This document shows positions 7,461-15,908 of a stretch of 64,000 bases of DNA, one piece after another. Where the stretch lies: contig DEZI01000003.1 in the NCBI GenBank assembly GCA_002364755.1, positions 119,131-183,130 on the forward strand, given 5' to 3'. Source of the stretch: Stenotrophomonas maltophilia (GTDB lineage: Bacteria; Pseudomonadota; Gammaproteobacteria; Xanthomonadales; Xanthomonadaceae). The notes below the pieces were generated by a model. The model did not search any database. It was not told where the DNA came from and was given only the letters and a program-made list of their open reading frames with translations. The position numbers and the translations under genes were made by a program. Position 1 is the first letter of the stretch, and the number at the start of each line of letters is the position of its first letter.

Positions 7461-8843
7461 ATGGATGTACAGACCGGAGGCAGCGTGCCGCCGATGAAAT
7501 GGGGGTGGCGTTACCTGGCGTGGGCGGCGGTTCCGCTGGCGATCGGCCTGGCGCTTGCGCGCTATGCGGGACCGGCCGTGCCGTCGGTGGCGGCCAAGGC
7601 CGAGGCCGTGGTCGGCAGTGACTGGGCCCACCACCTGGCATCGCCGCTGGGCCTGTTCCTGCTGCAGCTGCTGGTGCTGCTGCTGGTGGCCAAGGGCGCG
7701 GGCGCGCTGCTGAAGCATTTCGGCCAGCCGGCAGTGATCGGCGAAATGGCCGCTGGCCTGATGATGGGCCCGCTGGTTCTGGGCAGCCTGCTGCCGCAGC
7801 TGCACGGAGCGTTGTTCCCGGCCGCGTCGCTGGGGCCGCTGGGCATGCTCAGCCAGCTGGGCGTGCTGATGTTCCTGCTGGTGGCCGGTGCCGAACTCGA
7901 CCTGGGCGCGCTGCGTGGCCGCCGCAAATTCGCTTTCACCGTCAGCCATGCCGGCATCGCCGTGCCCTTCGTGCTGGGTGTGGGGCTGGCCATCTGGCTG
8001 TATCCGGGGCACGGCCCGCAGGGCGTGGGCTTCACTGCCTTCGCGCTGTTCGTCGGCATTTCCATGAGCATCACCGCCTTCCCGGTGCTGCTGCGCATCC
8101 TTGCCGATCGTGGCATCACGTACACCCCGCTGGGGCAGACCTCCATTGCCTGTGCGGCGCTGGGCGATGCCACCGCGTGGTGCATGCTGGCGCTGATCGT
8201 GGCCGCCGCGCAGGCCACCGGCTGGCTGACGGCCAGCGTGAACCTGGTCTGCGTGGTGCTGTTCATCGCGCTGATGCTGGGGGCGGTGAAGCCATGGTTC
8301 GCCCGCCAGAAGATCGTCCCCGGGCGAGAAGGGCGCTGGCTGCTGGGCATCCTGCTGCTGTCGCTGGCCAGCGCGCTGGTGACCGAAGTGCTGGGCATCC
8401 ATGCGCTGTTCGGCGCGTTCGCGGCCGGCGTGGCGGTGTCATCCAACGCCCAGCTGCGCCAGCTGCTGGTGGCCAGGGTCGAACCGTTCGCGGCGACCCT
8501 GCTGCTGCCACTGTTCTTCGCGATGACCGGCCTGCGCATGCGCGCCGATGCATTGCAGACCAGCGACATCCTGCTGTGCGTGGTGGTGATCGTGGTGGCC
8601 ACCGCCGGCAAGTTGCTGGGCACTTGGAGTGCCGCGCGCAGCACCGGCATGGAAAATCGCGAAGCCTGGCGTCTGGGCGTGCTGATGAACACCCGTGGCC
8701 TGATGGAGCTGATCGTGCTCAACCTGGGCTACGAGCTGGGCCTGCTGGGTGACCGCCTGTTCGCGGTGCTGGTGATCATGGCGCTGGTGACCACGGCGAT
8801 GACCGGACCGCTGTTGAACCTGATGGAACGCCGCAAGGCCTGA
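7461..8843 (+). CDS. CPA2-family cation/proton antiporter
   Basis: A hydrophobic protein of about 460 residues with some twelve predicted membrane segments. It has the fold signatures of the monovalent cation:proton antiporter-2 (Kef/NapA) family, such as GQPAVIGEMAAGLMMGP near the N-terminus and MSITAFPVLLRIL in the core. It lacks the C-terminal TrkA-N/RCK nucleotide-binding domain of true KefB/KefC, so regulation by glutathione adducts is not expected. The start is the ATG at 7461, six bases after GGGGA; an ATG at 7455 is less well placed. Ion specificity cannot be told from sequence. Its 3' end overlaps the convergent acylase frame by 115 bases. Confidence 0.88.
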   Translation: MDVQTGGSVPPMKWGWRYLAWAAVPLAIGLALARYAGPAVPSVAAKAEAVVGSDWAHHLASPLGLFLLQLLVLLLVAKGAGALLKHFGQPAVIGEMAAGLMMGPLVLGSLLPQLHGALFPAASLGPLGMLSQLGVLMFLLVAGAELDLGALRGRRKFAFTVSHAGIAVPFVLGVGLAIWLYPGHGPQGVGFTAFALFVGISMSITAFPVLLRILADRGITYTPLGQTSIACAALGDATAWCMLALIVAAAQATGWLTASVNLVCVVLFIALMLGAVKPWFARQKIVPGREGRWLLGILLLSLASALVTEVLGIHALFGAFAAGVAVSSNAQLRQLLVARVEPFAATLLLPLFFAMTGLRMRADALQTSDILLCVVVIVVATAGKLLGTWSAARSTGMENREAWRLGVLMNTRGLMELIVLNLGYELGLLGDRLFAVLVIMALVTTAMTGPLLNLMERRKA

Positions 8844-11191
8844 TCCGGTAGCGCCGGGACGAGCTTCAGCACATGCTGCGCCCTGCCCGGCAGGAACGGG
8901 GTCGGGCGGCCATGCACCCAGTCTTCGTGGCCGGCGCCCCAGTACGGCGACAGCGGGTGGCCACTCTGGCCGCCCGGCATGTGCACGATGCCGTCGGCTT
9001 CATGGCCAGGCGAGACCACCATGCGCTGCGAGGCACCGAAGCTCGGGCCCTGCACGCGCGGCATGTCGCGGTCGCCAGGCAGCTGGTCGGCCGGCATGCA
9101 CAGCCAGCGGCGGGTGAAGGTGGGCAGGGTACGCGAGACCGGGTGGCAGATGTCGGCCACGTTGCGCTCGCCCCAGGTGCGCTGCTGCAGCGGCCCCTGC
9201 TTGTCGAGGTCGGCTTCCAGCGTGCGCGCGGCCTTGGCCAGCAGCGCGTCCCAGCTGTCCACGCCCGGTGGCAGCAGGTTGGCCGGGCGTTGTTGCAGCA
9301 TCGGCCAGACCACACCTTCCAGCTGCGCAAGCCGCAGCGGCAGGTAGTCATTCCCCAGGCGCGCCTTGGCCGGTGCCAGCAGCGCGCTCTCGATGGCTTC
9401 AAGCACTTCGCCGCGGAAACCACGCACGATGCGGTAGCTGGTCGAGCTTGCCGAGGCGCGGGCGTTCCAGTGTCCGCTGGCGTCGGCCAAACGCTTCAAC
9501 GACGGATCTTCGCTGTGCGCGGCGGTTTCCTGCAGCAGCCCCCACCAGCGCTGCAGTAAAACGGCGCGGTCGTCGAGCTGGATCGCCAGCAGGTCGTGTT
9601 CATCGAAGCGTTCCTGGGTTGCCAGCAGGTTGCGGATCTGCTGGCCGCGTGCGCCCAGGTCGTAGCCGGCGTTGCCGACCACGGCCAGGGTGGCATCGTC
9701 GACGACGCGGCTGTTGGCGGTCCACAGGCGCTGCCCGGGCGGATCGATCAGGGCCGGCGCGGCGTCGCTTCGTATCGGCCATGGCGCGCAGTCCGTGCCG
9801 TCATCAAGCGCGCTGTCCTGCAGGGTGTTGAAGCCCTGCGGCACGCAGCCGGGGCCGCGGTCCGGGCGTGCACCCACCAGCCGCCAGGCAATGCGCCCGC
9901 TGCGATCACCGATCACCAGGTTCTGTGCGGGAATGCCGGCATGGTCGGCGGTCTCCAGGGCCTGGCTGAGGTCACCGGCGCGGGCCATGTCGGCGAAGTC
10001 CATGCGCACCGCGCCGGGCAGGTGGGCGACCCAGCGCAGGGCATCGCCGCTGCCATCGGCATGGGTGTGCAGGATCGGCCCCCACGCGGTTTCCCGCACC
10101 GGAAACAGCACATCGGGCTTGCCGGCCACGGCGATGCGTTCCTCGTGCACGGTCACCGGCGCATTCGCTGGTTCGCGGCGGAAATCGGCCGTGTCGATGT
10201 AGCTGTTGGTGAAGCCCCAGGCTACGTGCCCGTTGCTGCCGACGATGACCGCCGGCACGCCCGGCAGCGAGAAGCCGCTGACATCCACCTGGCCACCCGG
10301 TGCCTGCGGATCCGGATAGCGCAGGCGCACGCGGAACCACAGGCTGGGCGCACGCAGGGCCAGGTGCATGTCGTCGGCGATGATGGCGCGGCCATCGGCG
10401 GTCAGCGCACCGGCCACGGCGAAGTTGTTGCTGCCGACCGCATCGGCGTCGGCGGCAGGCGCGGTGGGCGCGGCAGCCAGCGTGCGCAGGTCCAGCTGGG
10501 TGGCGTCGGGCAGCACCGCGTCGCCGCGCGGTTCGCCCTGCAGGGGCGCGTCCCAGCTGCTGCCATCGTGGGCCAGCAGCGCATGCAGGGCCGGCGGCAC
10601 CACGTCGCGGATGCGCGCCAGCGCCAGTTCGTTCTGGTTGCCCGGGTCCTGCAGGTCGGCGTACATGGCCAGCCCGGCCAGCACGCTGTCGCTGGCCTGC
10701 CAGGGTGCGGGCGACTGCCGCAGCAGCAGGTAGGCCCAGGGCCGCACCGACAGATCGGCCAGGCCCGCGTTGACCCCGTCGACGTAGGCACGCACGGCCT
10801 GCGGGTTGTCGCCAAGTGCGTCGTCCAGGTGCGCTTCGGTGCGCGCGCGCAGCCGGTGCACGCGCATGCGCTTGTCGGCGTCGATGGCCACCGGCCCGAA
10901 CAGCGCCGACAGTTCGCCGGCGGCACTGCGGCGCATCAGGTCCATCTCGAAATAACGTTCCTGCGCATGCACATGGCCGAGGGCACGCATGGCATCGGTC
11001 TGGCTGCCGGCGGTGATGGTGACCACCCCCAGCGCGTCGCGCTCGATGCTGACCGGCGCGGCCAGCCCGGGCAGGGCCTGTTCGCCCTCCAGTTCAGCCA
11101 GGCTGCCGCGCAGCAACAGCCACAGGACCAGTGCGGTGACCAGCACGATGGCGATGAGCACAGCCAGTATCCAACGCCAGGTACGTCGCAT
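8729..11191 (-). CDS. Penicillin acylase (N-terminal nucleophile) family amidohydrolase
   Basis: A family S45 precursor of about 820 residues. It begins with a membrane anchor or uncleaved signal (WILAVLIAIVLVTALVLWLL). Autocatalytic cleavage should expose Ser254 in GSNNFAVAG as the new N-terminal nucleophile, separating alpha and beta chains. Substrates of such enzymes range from beta-lactams to acyl-homoserine lactones and cannot be assigned here. The start at 11191 has GGAAGGA upstream. The family normally ends near LKLVP, but here the frame continues for 41 residues (8732-8854), mostly antisense to the antiporter gene; that tail looks acquired. Confidence 0.88.
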   Translation of the reverse strand: MRRTWRWILAVLIAIVLVTALVLWLLLRGSLAELEGEQALPGLAAPVSIERDALGVVTITAGSQTDAMRALGHVHAQERYFEMDLMRRSAAGELSALFGPVAIDADKRMRVHRLRARTEAHLDDALGDNPQAVRAYVDGVNAGLADLSVRPWAYLLLRQSPAPWQASDSVLAGLAMYADLQDPGNQNELALARIRDVVPPALHALLAHDGSSWDAPLQGEPRGDAVLPDATQLDLRTLAAAPTAPAADADAVGSNNFAVAGALTADGRAIIADDMHLALRAPSLWFRVRLRYPDPQAPGGQVDVSGFSLPGVPAVIVGSNGHVAWGFTNSYIDTADFRREPANAPVTVHEERIAVAGKPDVLFPVRETAWGPILHTHADGSGDALRWVAHLPGAVRMDFADMARAGDLSQALETADHAGIPAQNLVIGDRSGRIAWRLVGARPDRGPGCVPQGFNTLQDSALDDGTDCAPWPIRSDAAPALIDPPGQRLWTANSRVVDDATLAVVGNAGYDLGARGQQIRNLLATQERFDEHDLLAIQLDDRAVLLQRWWGLLQETAAHSEDPSLKRLADASGHWNARASASSTSYRIVRGFRGEVLEAIESALLAPAKARLGNDYLPLRLAQLEGVVWPMLQQRPANLLPPGVDSWDALLAKAARTLEADLDKQGPLQQRTWGERNVADICHPVSRTLPTFTRRWLCMPADQLPGDRDMPRVQGPSFGASQRMVVSPGHEADGIVHMPGGQSGHPLSPYWGAGHEDWVHGRPTPFLPGRAQHVLKLVPALPDQALRRSIRFNSGPVIAVVTSAMITSTANRRSPSRPSS

Positions 11192-11315
11192 TGCAGGTCC
11201 TTCCGGCACTCGTGGGGGGATTGTAGCCGCAGGCGCAACTGCGACTGATTCCGATTAGATCACCGTATTTTGAAATGCGGCACCCTATGCCGCATCGATC
11301 CACAGGAGCACCTCC

Positions 11316-11804
11316 ATGAAAGGCAACCCGGACGTCATCGCCTGCCTGAAGGAACTGCTGCGCGGCGAGCTTGCTGCCCGCGACCAGTACTTCATCCATT
11401 CCCGCCGCTACGAGGACCAGGGCCTGTTCGCGCTGTACGAGCGCCTGAACCACGAGATGGAAGAGGAAACCCAGCACGCCGACGCGCTGCTGCGCCGCAT
11501 CCTGTTTCTGGGCGGCGACCCGGACATGCGCCCCCATGCGACCGAGCCGGGCAGGACCGTGGAGGAGATGCTGCAGAAGGATCTCGATACTGAATACGCA
11601 GTCCGCAACAATCTCGCCGCAGGCATGAAGCTGTGCGAGGAGAAGGGCGACTACGTGAGCCGGGACATGCTGCTGGCGCAGTTGAAGGACACCGAGGAAG
11701 ACCACGCCTGGTGGCTGGAGCAGCAGCTGGGCCTGATCAAGCGCATCGGCCTGGAGCTGTACCAGCTGAGCAAGATCGACGGCAACGGCGCCCCGGCGCA
11801 CTGA
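11316..11804 (+). CDS. bfr: Bacterioferritin, apparently without the heme-ligand Met52
   Basis: A 162-residue four-helix iron-storage protein. Aligned by eye to E. coli Bfr, the ferroxidase ligands are present (Glu18, Glu51, His54, Glu93 for E94, and the Glu/His pair in TEEDHAWW). The axial heme ligand Met52 is replaced by Thr (EEETQHAD), so this subunit probably cannot hold heme at the dimer interface, unless the nearby Met48 takes over. In Pseudomonas some Bfr are mixed from a ferroxidase-competent and a heme-binding subunit; this would be the former type. It is monocistronic, with the ATG preceded by CAGGAG. Confidence 0.93.
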   Translation: MKGNPDVIACLKELLRGELAARDQYFIHSRRYEDQGLFALYERLNHEMEEETQHADALLRRILFLGGDPDMRPHATEPGRTVEEMLQKDLDTEYAVRNNLAAGMKLCEEKGDYVSRDMLLAQLKDTEEDHAWWLEQQLGLIKRIGLELYQLSKIDGNGAPAH

Positions 11805-11822
11805 GCCGGCGCCGCGCTTTGG

Positions 11823-11882
11823 GTAGAGCCGACCGTTGGTCGGCTGCTCTTCAAAAGACAGCCGACCAACGGTCGGCTCTAC
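11823..11882. repeat. Inverted pair of SMAG palindromes
   Basis: Two GTAG-led palindromes facing each other (11823-11845 plus, 11860-11882 minus), each with stem AGCCGACC/GGTCGGCT. As a pair they can form one long stem with a 14-base loop. They lie 18 bases after the bfr stop and may protect or end its transcript. Confidence 0.88.
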
Positions 11883-11975
11883 CAGGCGCACCAAGCAACG
11901 TCGCCCGCCAGCACCGGAGCATCGCGAGCCAGCCTTCGCCAGCCAGCCGCTCCACCGCCCGCCAGCCGACAAACG

Positions 11976-12002
11976 AAAAAGCCGGGGAATCCCCGGCTTT
12001 TT
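11976..12002. terminator. Bidirectional intrinsic terminator between bfr and parC
   Basis: AAAAAGCCGGGG-AAT-CCCCGGCTTTTT: a seven-pair GC stem with A and T runs on both sides, so it can serve both the plus-strand bfr transcript and the minus-strand parC transcript. Confidence 0.88.
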
Positions 12003-12009
12003 CGTGTCC

Positions 12010-12100
12010 GGGGTCAGATCCGTTTTCAACGAAAACGGCTCTGACCCCTTGTCATGTCGGATGGGTCAGAGCCCTTTCCTGTGGAAAGGGATCCGACCCC
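12010..12100. repeat. Two GGGGTC/GACCCC palindromes between bfr and parC
   Basis: Two copies of a second dispersed palindrome family (12010-12048 and 12063-12100). The outer arms are GGGGTCAG/CTGACCCC or GGGTCAG/CGACCCC. The inner stems differ but still pair: CCGTTTTC/GAAAACGG in the first and CCCTTTCC/GGAAAGGG in the second. With the SMAG pair and terminator they fill the 300-base gap, where I see no gene. Confidence 0.75.
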
Positions 12101-12108
12101 GTTCCCCG

Positions 12109-14352
12109 TCATTCCACCGACAACCCTTCCACCTTCTGCCAGCCGCGCGGCAGCAGGTGGCCGCGGGTGGCGCGGGCGCCCAGGTAGGCGTCGAGCTCGT
12201 TGAACTTCAGGCCCATCGTGCGCTGGCCGCTGCGCACCTGCAGGGTCTGGCCCGGGCTGATCGCCACGATCGCCACCACCCGCTCGGTGGCCAGCTTGGC
12301 CTTGGGGATCTCGATGATCTTGTTGCCCTTGCCCTTGTCCAGTTCCGGCAGGTCGTTGGCGGCGATCGCCAGCAGGTTGCCCGAGCTGGTCACCGCCACG
12401 ATGCGGTCGGTCGCCACGTTGGCCACGGCCGACGGGGTCAGCACCGAGGAACCGGACGACAGGTTCAGCATCGCCTTGCCGGCCTTGTTGCGGCCGATCA
12501 GGTTCTCGAAGCGGGTGACGAAGCCATAGCCGTGGGTCGAGGCCAGCACGAAGCGGGCGTCCGGTTCGGCGCTGGCCAGGGTCACGAAGCTGGTGCCCGG
12601 TGCCGGCGAGAAGCGGCCGGTCAGCGGTTCACCGTTGCCACGCGCCGAGGGCAGGGTATGCACCGGCGTCGAGTAGGCGCGGCCTTCGCTGTCCAGGAAG
12701 GCGACCTGCTGGGTGCTGCGCGCGCGCACCGAGCCCTGCAGGGCGTCACCATCGCGGTAGGACAGGGTGGCGGCATCGATGTCGTGGCCCTTGGCCGCGC
12801 GGATCCAGCCCTTCTCCGACAGCACGACGGTCATCGGCTCGCTCGGCACCAGCTCGGTTTCGTCGATGGCCTGCGCGGCCTGGCGCTGGACCAGCGGCGA
12901 ACGGCGGGCGTCGCCGAACTTCCTGGCGTCGGCGGCCAGTTCGTCGCGGATCAGCTTTTTCAGCTTGGCCTTGCTGTCGAGGATGCCGAGGATCTTCTCG
13001 CGCTCCTTGGCCAGCTCGTCCTGCTCGCCGCGGATCTTCATCTCTTCCAGGCGGGCCAGCTGCTTCAGCTTGGTTTCCAGGATGTACTCGGCCTGGTCTT
13101 CGGACAGGCCGAAGCGCGCGATCAGCGCTGCCTTCGGTTCGTCCTCGGTACGGATGATGTGGATCACCTCGTCCAGGTTGAGGAAGGCCACCAGCAGACC
13201 TTCCAACAGGTGCAGGCGGCGCTCGACCTTCTGCAGGCGGTGCTGCAGGCGGCGGGTGACGGTGGTGCTGCGGAATGCCAGCCATTCGCTGAGCAGCATC
13301 TTCAGGTTCTTCACCTGCGGACGGCCGTCCAGCCCGATCACGTTGAGGTTGACGCGGTAGCTGCGCTCCATGTCCGTGGTCGCGAACAGGTGGCCCATCA
13401 GCTGGTCCGCGTCGACGCGGTTGGAGCGCGGCACCAGCACCACGCGCACCGGATTGGCGTGGTCGGATTCATCGCGCACGTCTTCCAGCCACGGCAGCTT
13501 CTTGGCGCGCATCTGCGCGGCAATCTGCTCGATCACCTTCGACGGCGACACCTGGAACGGCAACGCGGTGACCACCACGTTGTTCGCTTCCTTGGTGAAG
13601 GTCGCACGCGCACGCACGCTGCCGTTGCCGGTCTCGTACATCGTGCGCAGGTCGTTGGCCGGGGTGATGATCTCGGCGGTCGACGGATAGTCCGGGCCCT
13701 TCACGTGCTCGCACAGGTCGCGCACGCTGGCGTCGGGATCGTCCAGCAGGTGCAGCAGCGCGCTGACGATCTCGTTGAGGTTGTGCGGCGGCACGTCGGT
13801 GGCCATGCCCACGGCGATGCCGGTGGTGCCGTTCAGCAGCAGATGCGGCAGGCGCGCCGGCATCCAGGTCGGCTCCTGCAGGGTGCCGTCGAAGTTCGGC
13901 GCCCAGTCGGTGGTGCCCTGGCCCAGCTCGCCCAGCAGCACTTCGGCGATCGGGGTCAGCTTGGATTCGGTGTAGCGCATCGCCGCGAACGACTTCGGGT
14001 CGTCGCTGGAGCCGAAGTTGCCCTGGCCCTCGATCAGCGGGTAGCGGTAGGAGAAGGGCTGCGCCATCAGCACCAGCGCCTCGTAGCACGCGCTGTCGCC
14101 ATGCGGGTGGTATTTACCGATCACGTCACCGACGGTGCGCGCGGACTTCTTCGGCTTGGACGCGGCATTCAGGCCCAGCTCGCTCATCGAATAGATGATG
14201 CGGCGCTGCACCGGCTTCAGGCCGTCGCCGATGAACGGCAGGGCACGGTCGAGCACCACGTACATCGAATAGTCGAGGTAGGCGCGTTCGGCGTACTCGC
14301 GCAGCGGCAGTTGTTCGAAACCGTGGAACACGGGGCGGGCAGGTTCGGTCAT
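12109..14352 (-). CDS. parC: DNA topoisomerase IV subunit A
   Basis: ParC forms with ParE the type II topoisomerase that unlinks replicated chromosomes. The 747-residue protein has the catalytic Tyr127 (FAAMRYTESKL) and the quinolone-resistance region HPHGDSACYEA with wild-type Ser87 and Glu91, equivalent to Ser80 and Glu84 of E. coli. The six-bladed C-terminal domain follows from about residue 500. Length matches ParC rather than the longer GyrA, and no GyrA box is seen in the C-terminal part. It appears to be monocistronic. Confidence 0.95.
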   Translation of the reverse strand: MTEPARPVFHGFEQLPLREYAERAYLDYSMYVVLDRALPFIGDGLKPVQRRIIYSMSELGLNAASKPKKSARTVGDVIGKYHPHGDSACYEALVLMAQPFSYRYPLIEGQGNFGSSDDPKSFAAMRYTESKLTPIAEVLLGELGQGTTDWAPNFDGTLQEPTWMPARLPHLLLNGTTGIAVGMATDVPPHNLNEIVSALLHLLDDPDASVRDLCEHVKGPDYPSTAEIITPANDLRTMYETGNGSVRARATFTKEANNVVVTALPFQVSPSKVIEQIAAQMRAKKLPWLEDVRDESDHANPVRVVLVPRSNRVDADQLMGHLFATTDMERSYRVNLNVIGLDGRPQVKNLKMLLSEWLAFRSTTVTRRLQHRLQKVERRLHLLEGLLVAFLNLDEVIHIIRTEDEPKAALIARFGLSEDQAEYILETKLKQLARLEEMKIRGEQDELAKEREKILGILDSKAKLKKLIRDELAADARKFGDARRSPLVQRQAAQAIDETELVPSEPMTVVLSEKGWIRAAKGHDIDAATLSYRDGDALQGSVRARSTQQVAFLDSEGRAYSTPVHTLPSARGNGEPLTGRFSPAPGTSFVTLASAEPDARFVLASTHGYGFVTRFENLIGRNKAGKAMLNLSSGSSVLTPSAVANVATDRIVAVTSSGNLLAIAANDLPELDKGKGNKIIEIPKAKLATERVVAIVAISPGQTLQVRSGQRTMGLKFNELDAYLGARATRGHLLPRGWQKVEGLSVE

Positions 14353-14411
14353 GCGGCGTTGTTACCTATGTCGGGAGGCGAAGACGGCGGTCGGCGCTCT
14401 CAATGCTCTGA

Positions 14412-15320
14412 TTATCCGGATGCGGCGGGGGATGCCAAGCCACGTGCGGGGTCCAGCCCCGGTTCCAGGCCATGGCCGACCCGTGCCAGGTAGCGCCCCG
14501 GCGGCAGGCCGAAGTGGCGGCGGAACACGGTGACGAAGGCGCTGGCGCTGCTGAAGCCCAGCGCGTGGGCGATATCGGCTACGCTGCGGCCCTCGCTGAG
14601 CTGGCGCAGCGCCTCGGCCAGCCGGGCCTGCTGGCGCCACTGGGCGAAGCTGAGGGTGGTCTCGTCGCGGAAGTGGCGGGTCAGGCTGCGCGGCGACAGG
14701 CCGGCCCAGTGCGCCCATTCGGCAAGGCTGCGCTCGTCGGAGGGCTCGGCCAGCAACTGCGAGGCGATCTTCAGCAGGCGGCGGTCGCGCGGCATCGGCA
14801 GGTGCATGCGCTGGCGCGGCGCGGTGCGGATCTCGTCGCGCATGACGCTGAGGATGTGCTCGCGGTCGTCGCTGAGCTCGTAGTCCAGCGGCCATTCGCA
14901 GATGCGCTCGGCCACGGCCTGGGCCAGCTTTGACAGCCCCAGCACGCAGGGGTCGGAGGGCAGCTCGGCGCAGGCCGGCGCGGCCAGGGCCATGCCCCAG
15001 CCACGCATCGGGCCATCCAGACTGACCGTGTGCGGTTCCAGCGGCGGCATCCAGCCGGCCGAGCCCGGTGCCAGCGACCAGGTGCCGTGCGAGGTGCGGG
15101 TAGTCAGCAGGCCGCGTTCGACGTAGATCAGCTGGGCGCGGGCGTGGTGGTGCCAGTCCACTTCACGGGCCAGGCCCTGCGGGCTGTCGAAGCGGAAACC
15201 AATGACCGGCGGGCCATCGTTGCGCTCGAACCAGTCCATGGCCACTTCACGGAGCAGGGTAGGCGGGCCCGGTTCACCTGCCGTTATGACCGACGGGGGT
15301 GGCTGGAATGTGACATTCAT
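14412..15320 (-). CDS. AraC-family transcription regulator with cupin sensor domain
   Basis: The N-terminal half is a cupin-like AraC sensor (VDWHHHARAQLIYVERG, about residues 54-70). The C-terminal half holds two helix-turn-helix motifs (SLAEWAHWAGLSPRSLTRHF and VADIAHALGFSSASAFVTVFRRHFG). It is divergent from the emr operon across a 144-base gap and may regulate it, itself, or something else. The start is uncertain: ATG at 15320 or at 15239 (MDWFERN), neither with a strong ribosome binding site. Confidence 0.85.
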   Translation of the reverse strand: MNVTFQPPPSVITAGEPGPPTLLREVAMDWFERNDGPPVIGFRFDSPQGLAREVDWHHHARAQLIYVERGLLTTRTSHGTWSLAPGSAGWMPPLEPHTVSLDGPMRGWGMALAAPACAELPSDPCVLGLSKLAQAVAERICEWPLDYELSDDREHILSVMRDEIRTAPRQRMHLPMPRDRRLLKIASQLLAEPSDERSLAEWAHWAGLSPRSLTRHFRDETTLSFAQWRQQARLAEALRQLSEGRSVADIAHALGFSSASAFVTVFRRHFGLPPGRYLARVGHGLEPGLDPARGLASPAASG

Positions 15321-15418
15321 TGGCTGGATTGTACTACCGGGCCAGTTCCGCAGGCCATTAAGGTAGCGCCTTCACTGATCGAGCCCGTTGCTGCAACACA
15401 GCATTCGATGCCAGATCG

Positions 15419-15440
15419 AATATTTCCATTGAGAAATATT
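15419..15440. promoter_or_regulatory. Probable EmrR operator
   Basis: A perfect AT-rich inverted repeat, AATATTTC-CATTGA-GAAATATT, 25 bases before the emrR ATG. Its composition stands out against the GC-rich surroundings. MarR-family repressors such as EmrR usually bind palindromes of this size over their own promoter. It could also affect the divergent AraC gene. Confidence 0.7.
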
Positions 15441-15464
15441 TTTTTTGGAAGAAAATGCTCACCC

Positions 15465-15908
15465 ATGATCTGTCCGTCCTCCAACCCCCCCAGCTTCGGC
15501 CTGCTGCTGCGCCAGGTGCGCGACGGCCTGGTCCGCCAGCTCGACGCGTCCATGGCCGAAGAAGACCTCGGCATCGGCTTCACCCATTACATCGGCCTGA
15601 AGCTGCTGGCCCGCATGGCCCCGTGCACCGCCAACGAACTGGCCCAAGCCATTGACCAGGTGCCCAGCGCGGTGACCCGCCTGCTGGACAAGCTGGAAGC
15701 CCTGGGCTGCGTGCGCCGCGAGCCGCACAGCCAGGACCGGCGGGCCCTGCAGATCGTTCTGACCGATGAAGGCCGTGCCCTCTGGGCGCGCCTGCAGAAG
15801 CGCGGCGACGCGGTGATGGACTTCGCTCTGCGCGACCTGTCCGCCGACGAACGCACGCTGCTGCTGTCCCTCCTGACCCGAATCCGCGATTCCCTGACGA
15901 CCCCATGA
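15465..15908 (+). CDS. emrR: MarR-family repressor of the emr efflux operon
   Basis: A 147-residue MarR-type winged-helix protein (TANELAQAIDQVPSAVTRLL recognition region, wing near REPHSQDRRALQIVLTDEG). In S. maltophilia the first gene of emrRCAB encodes such a repressor, which is released by hydrophobic compounds; the gene order here is the same. I placed the start at the ATG at 15465, just after the AATATTTC palindrome; an upstream in-frame ATG at 15408 would put the operator inside the gene. The TGA overlaps the emrC start as ATGA. Confidence 0.88.
   Translation: MICPSSNPPSFGLLLRQVRDGLVRQLDASMAEEDLGIGFTHYIGLKLLARMAPCTANELAQAIDQVPSAVTRLLDKLEALGCVRREPHSQDRRALQIVLTDEGRALWARLQKRGDAVMDFALRDLSADERTLLLSLLTRIRDSLTTP

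Noticed and set aside
9596..11248. A 550-codon plus-strand frame opposite the acylase gene
   Set aside because: Low-complexity His/Gln/Gly/Arg composition with no start signal; antisense shadow.
11823..11882. Spaced palindromes as a CRISPR array
   Set aside because: Copies are dispersed singly or in inverted pairs without regular spacers or cas genes; they are SMAG repeats.
13775..14352. Possible fluoroquinolone-resistance substitutions in ParC
   Set aside because: The resistance region reads HPHGDSACYEA with wild-type Ser and Glu, so no such change is present.
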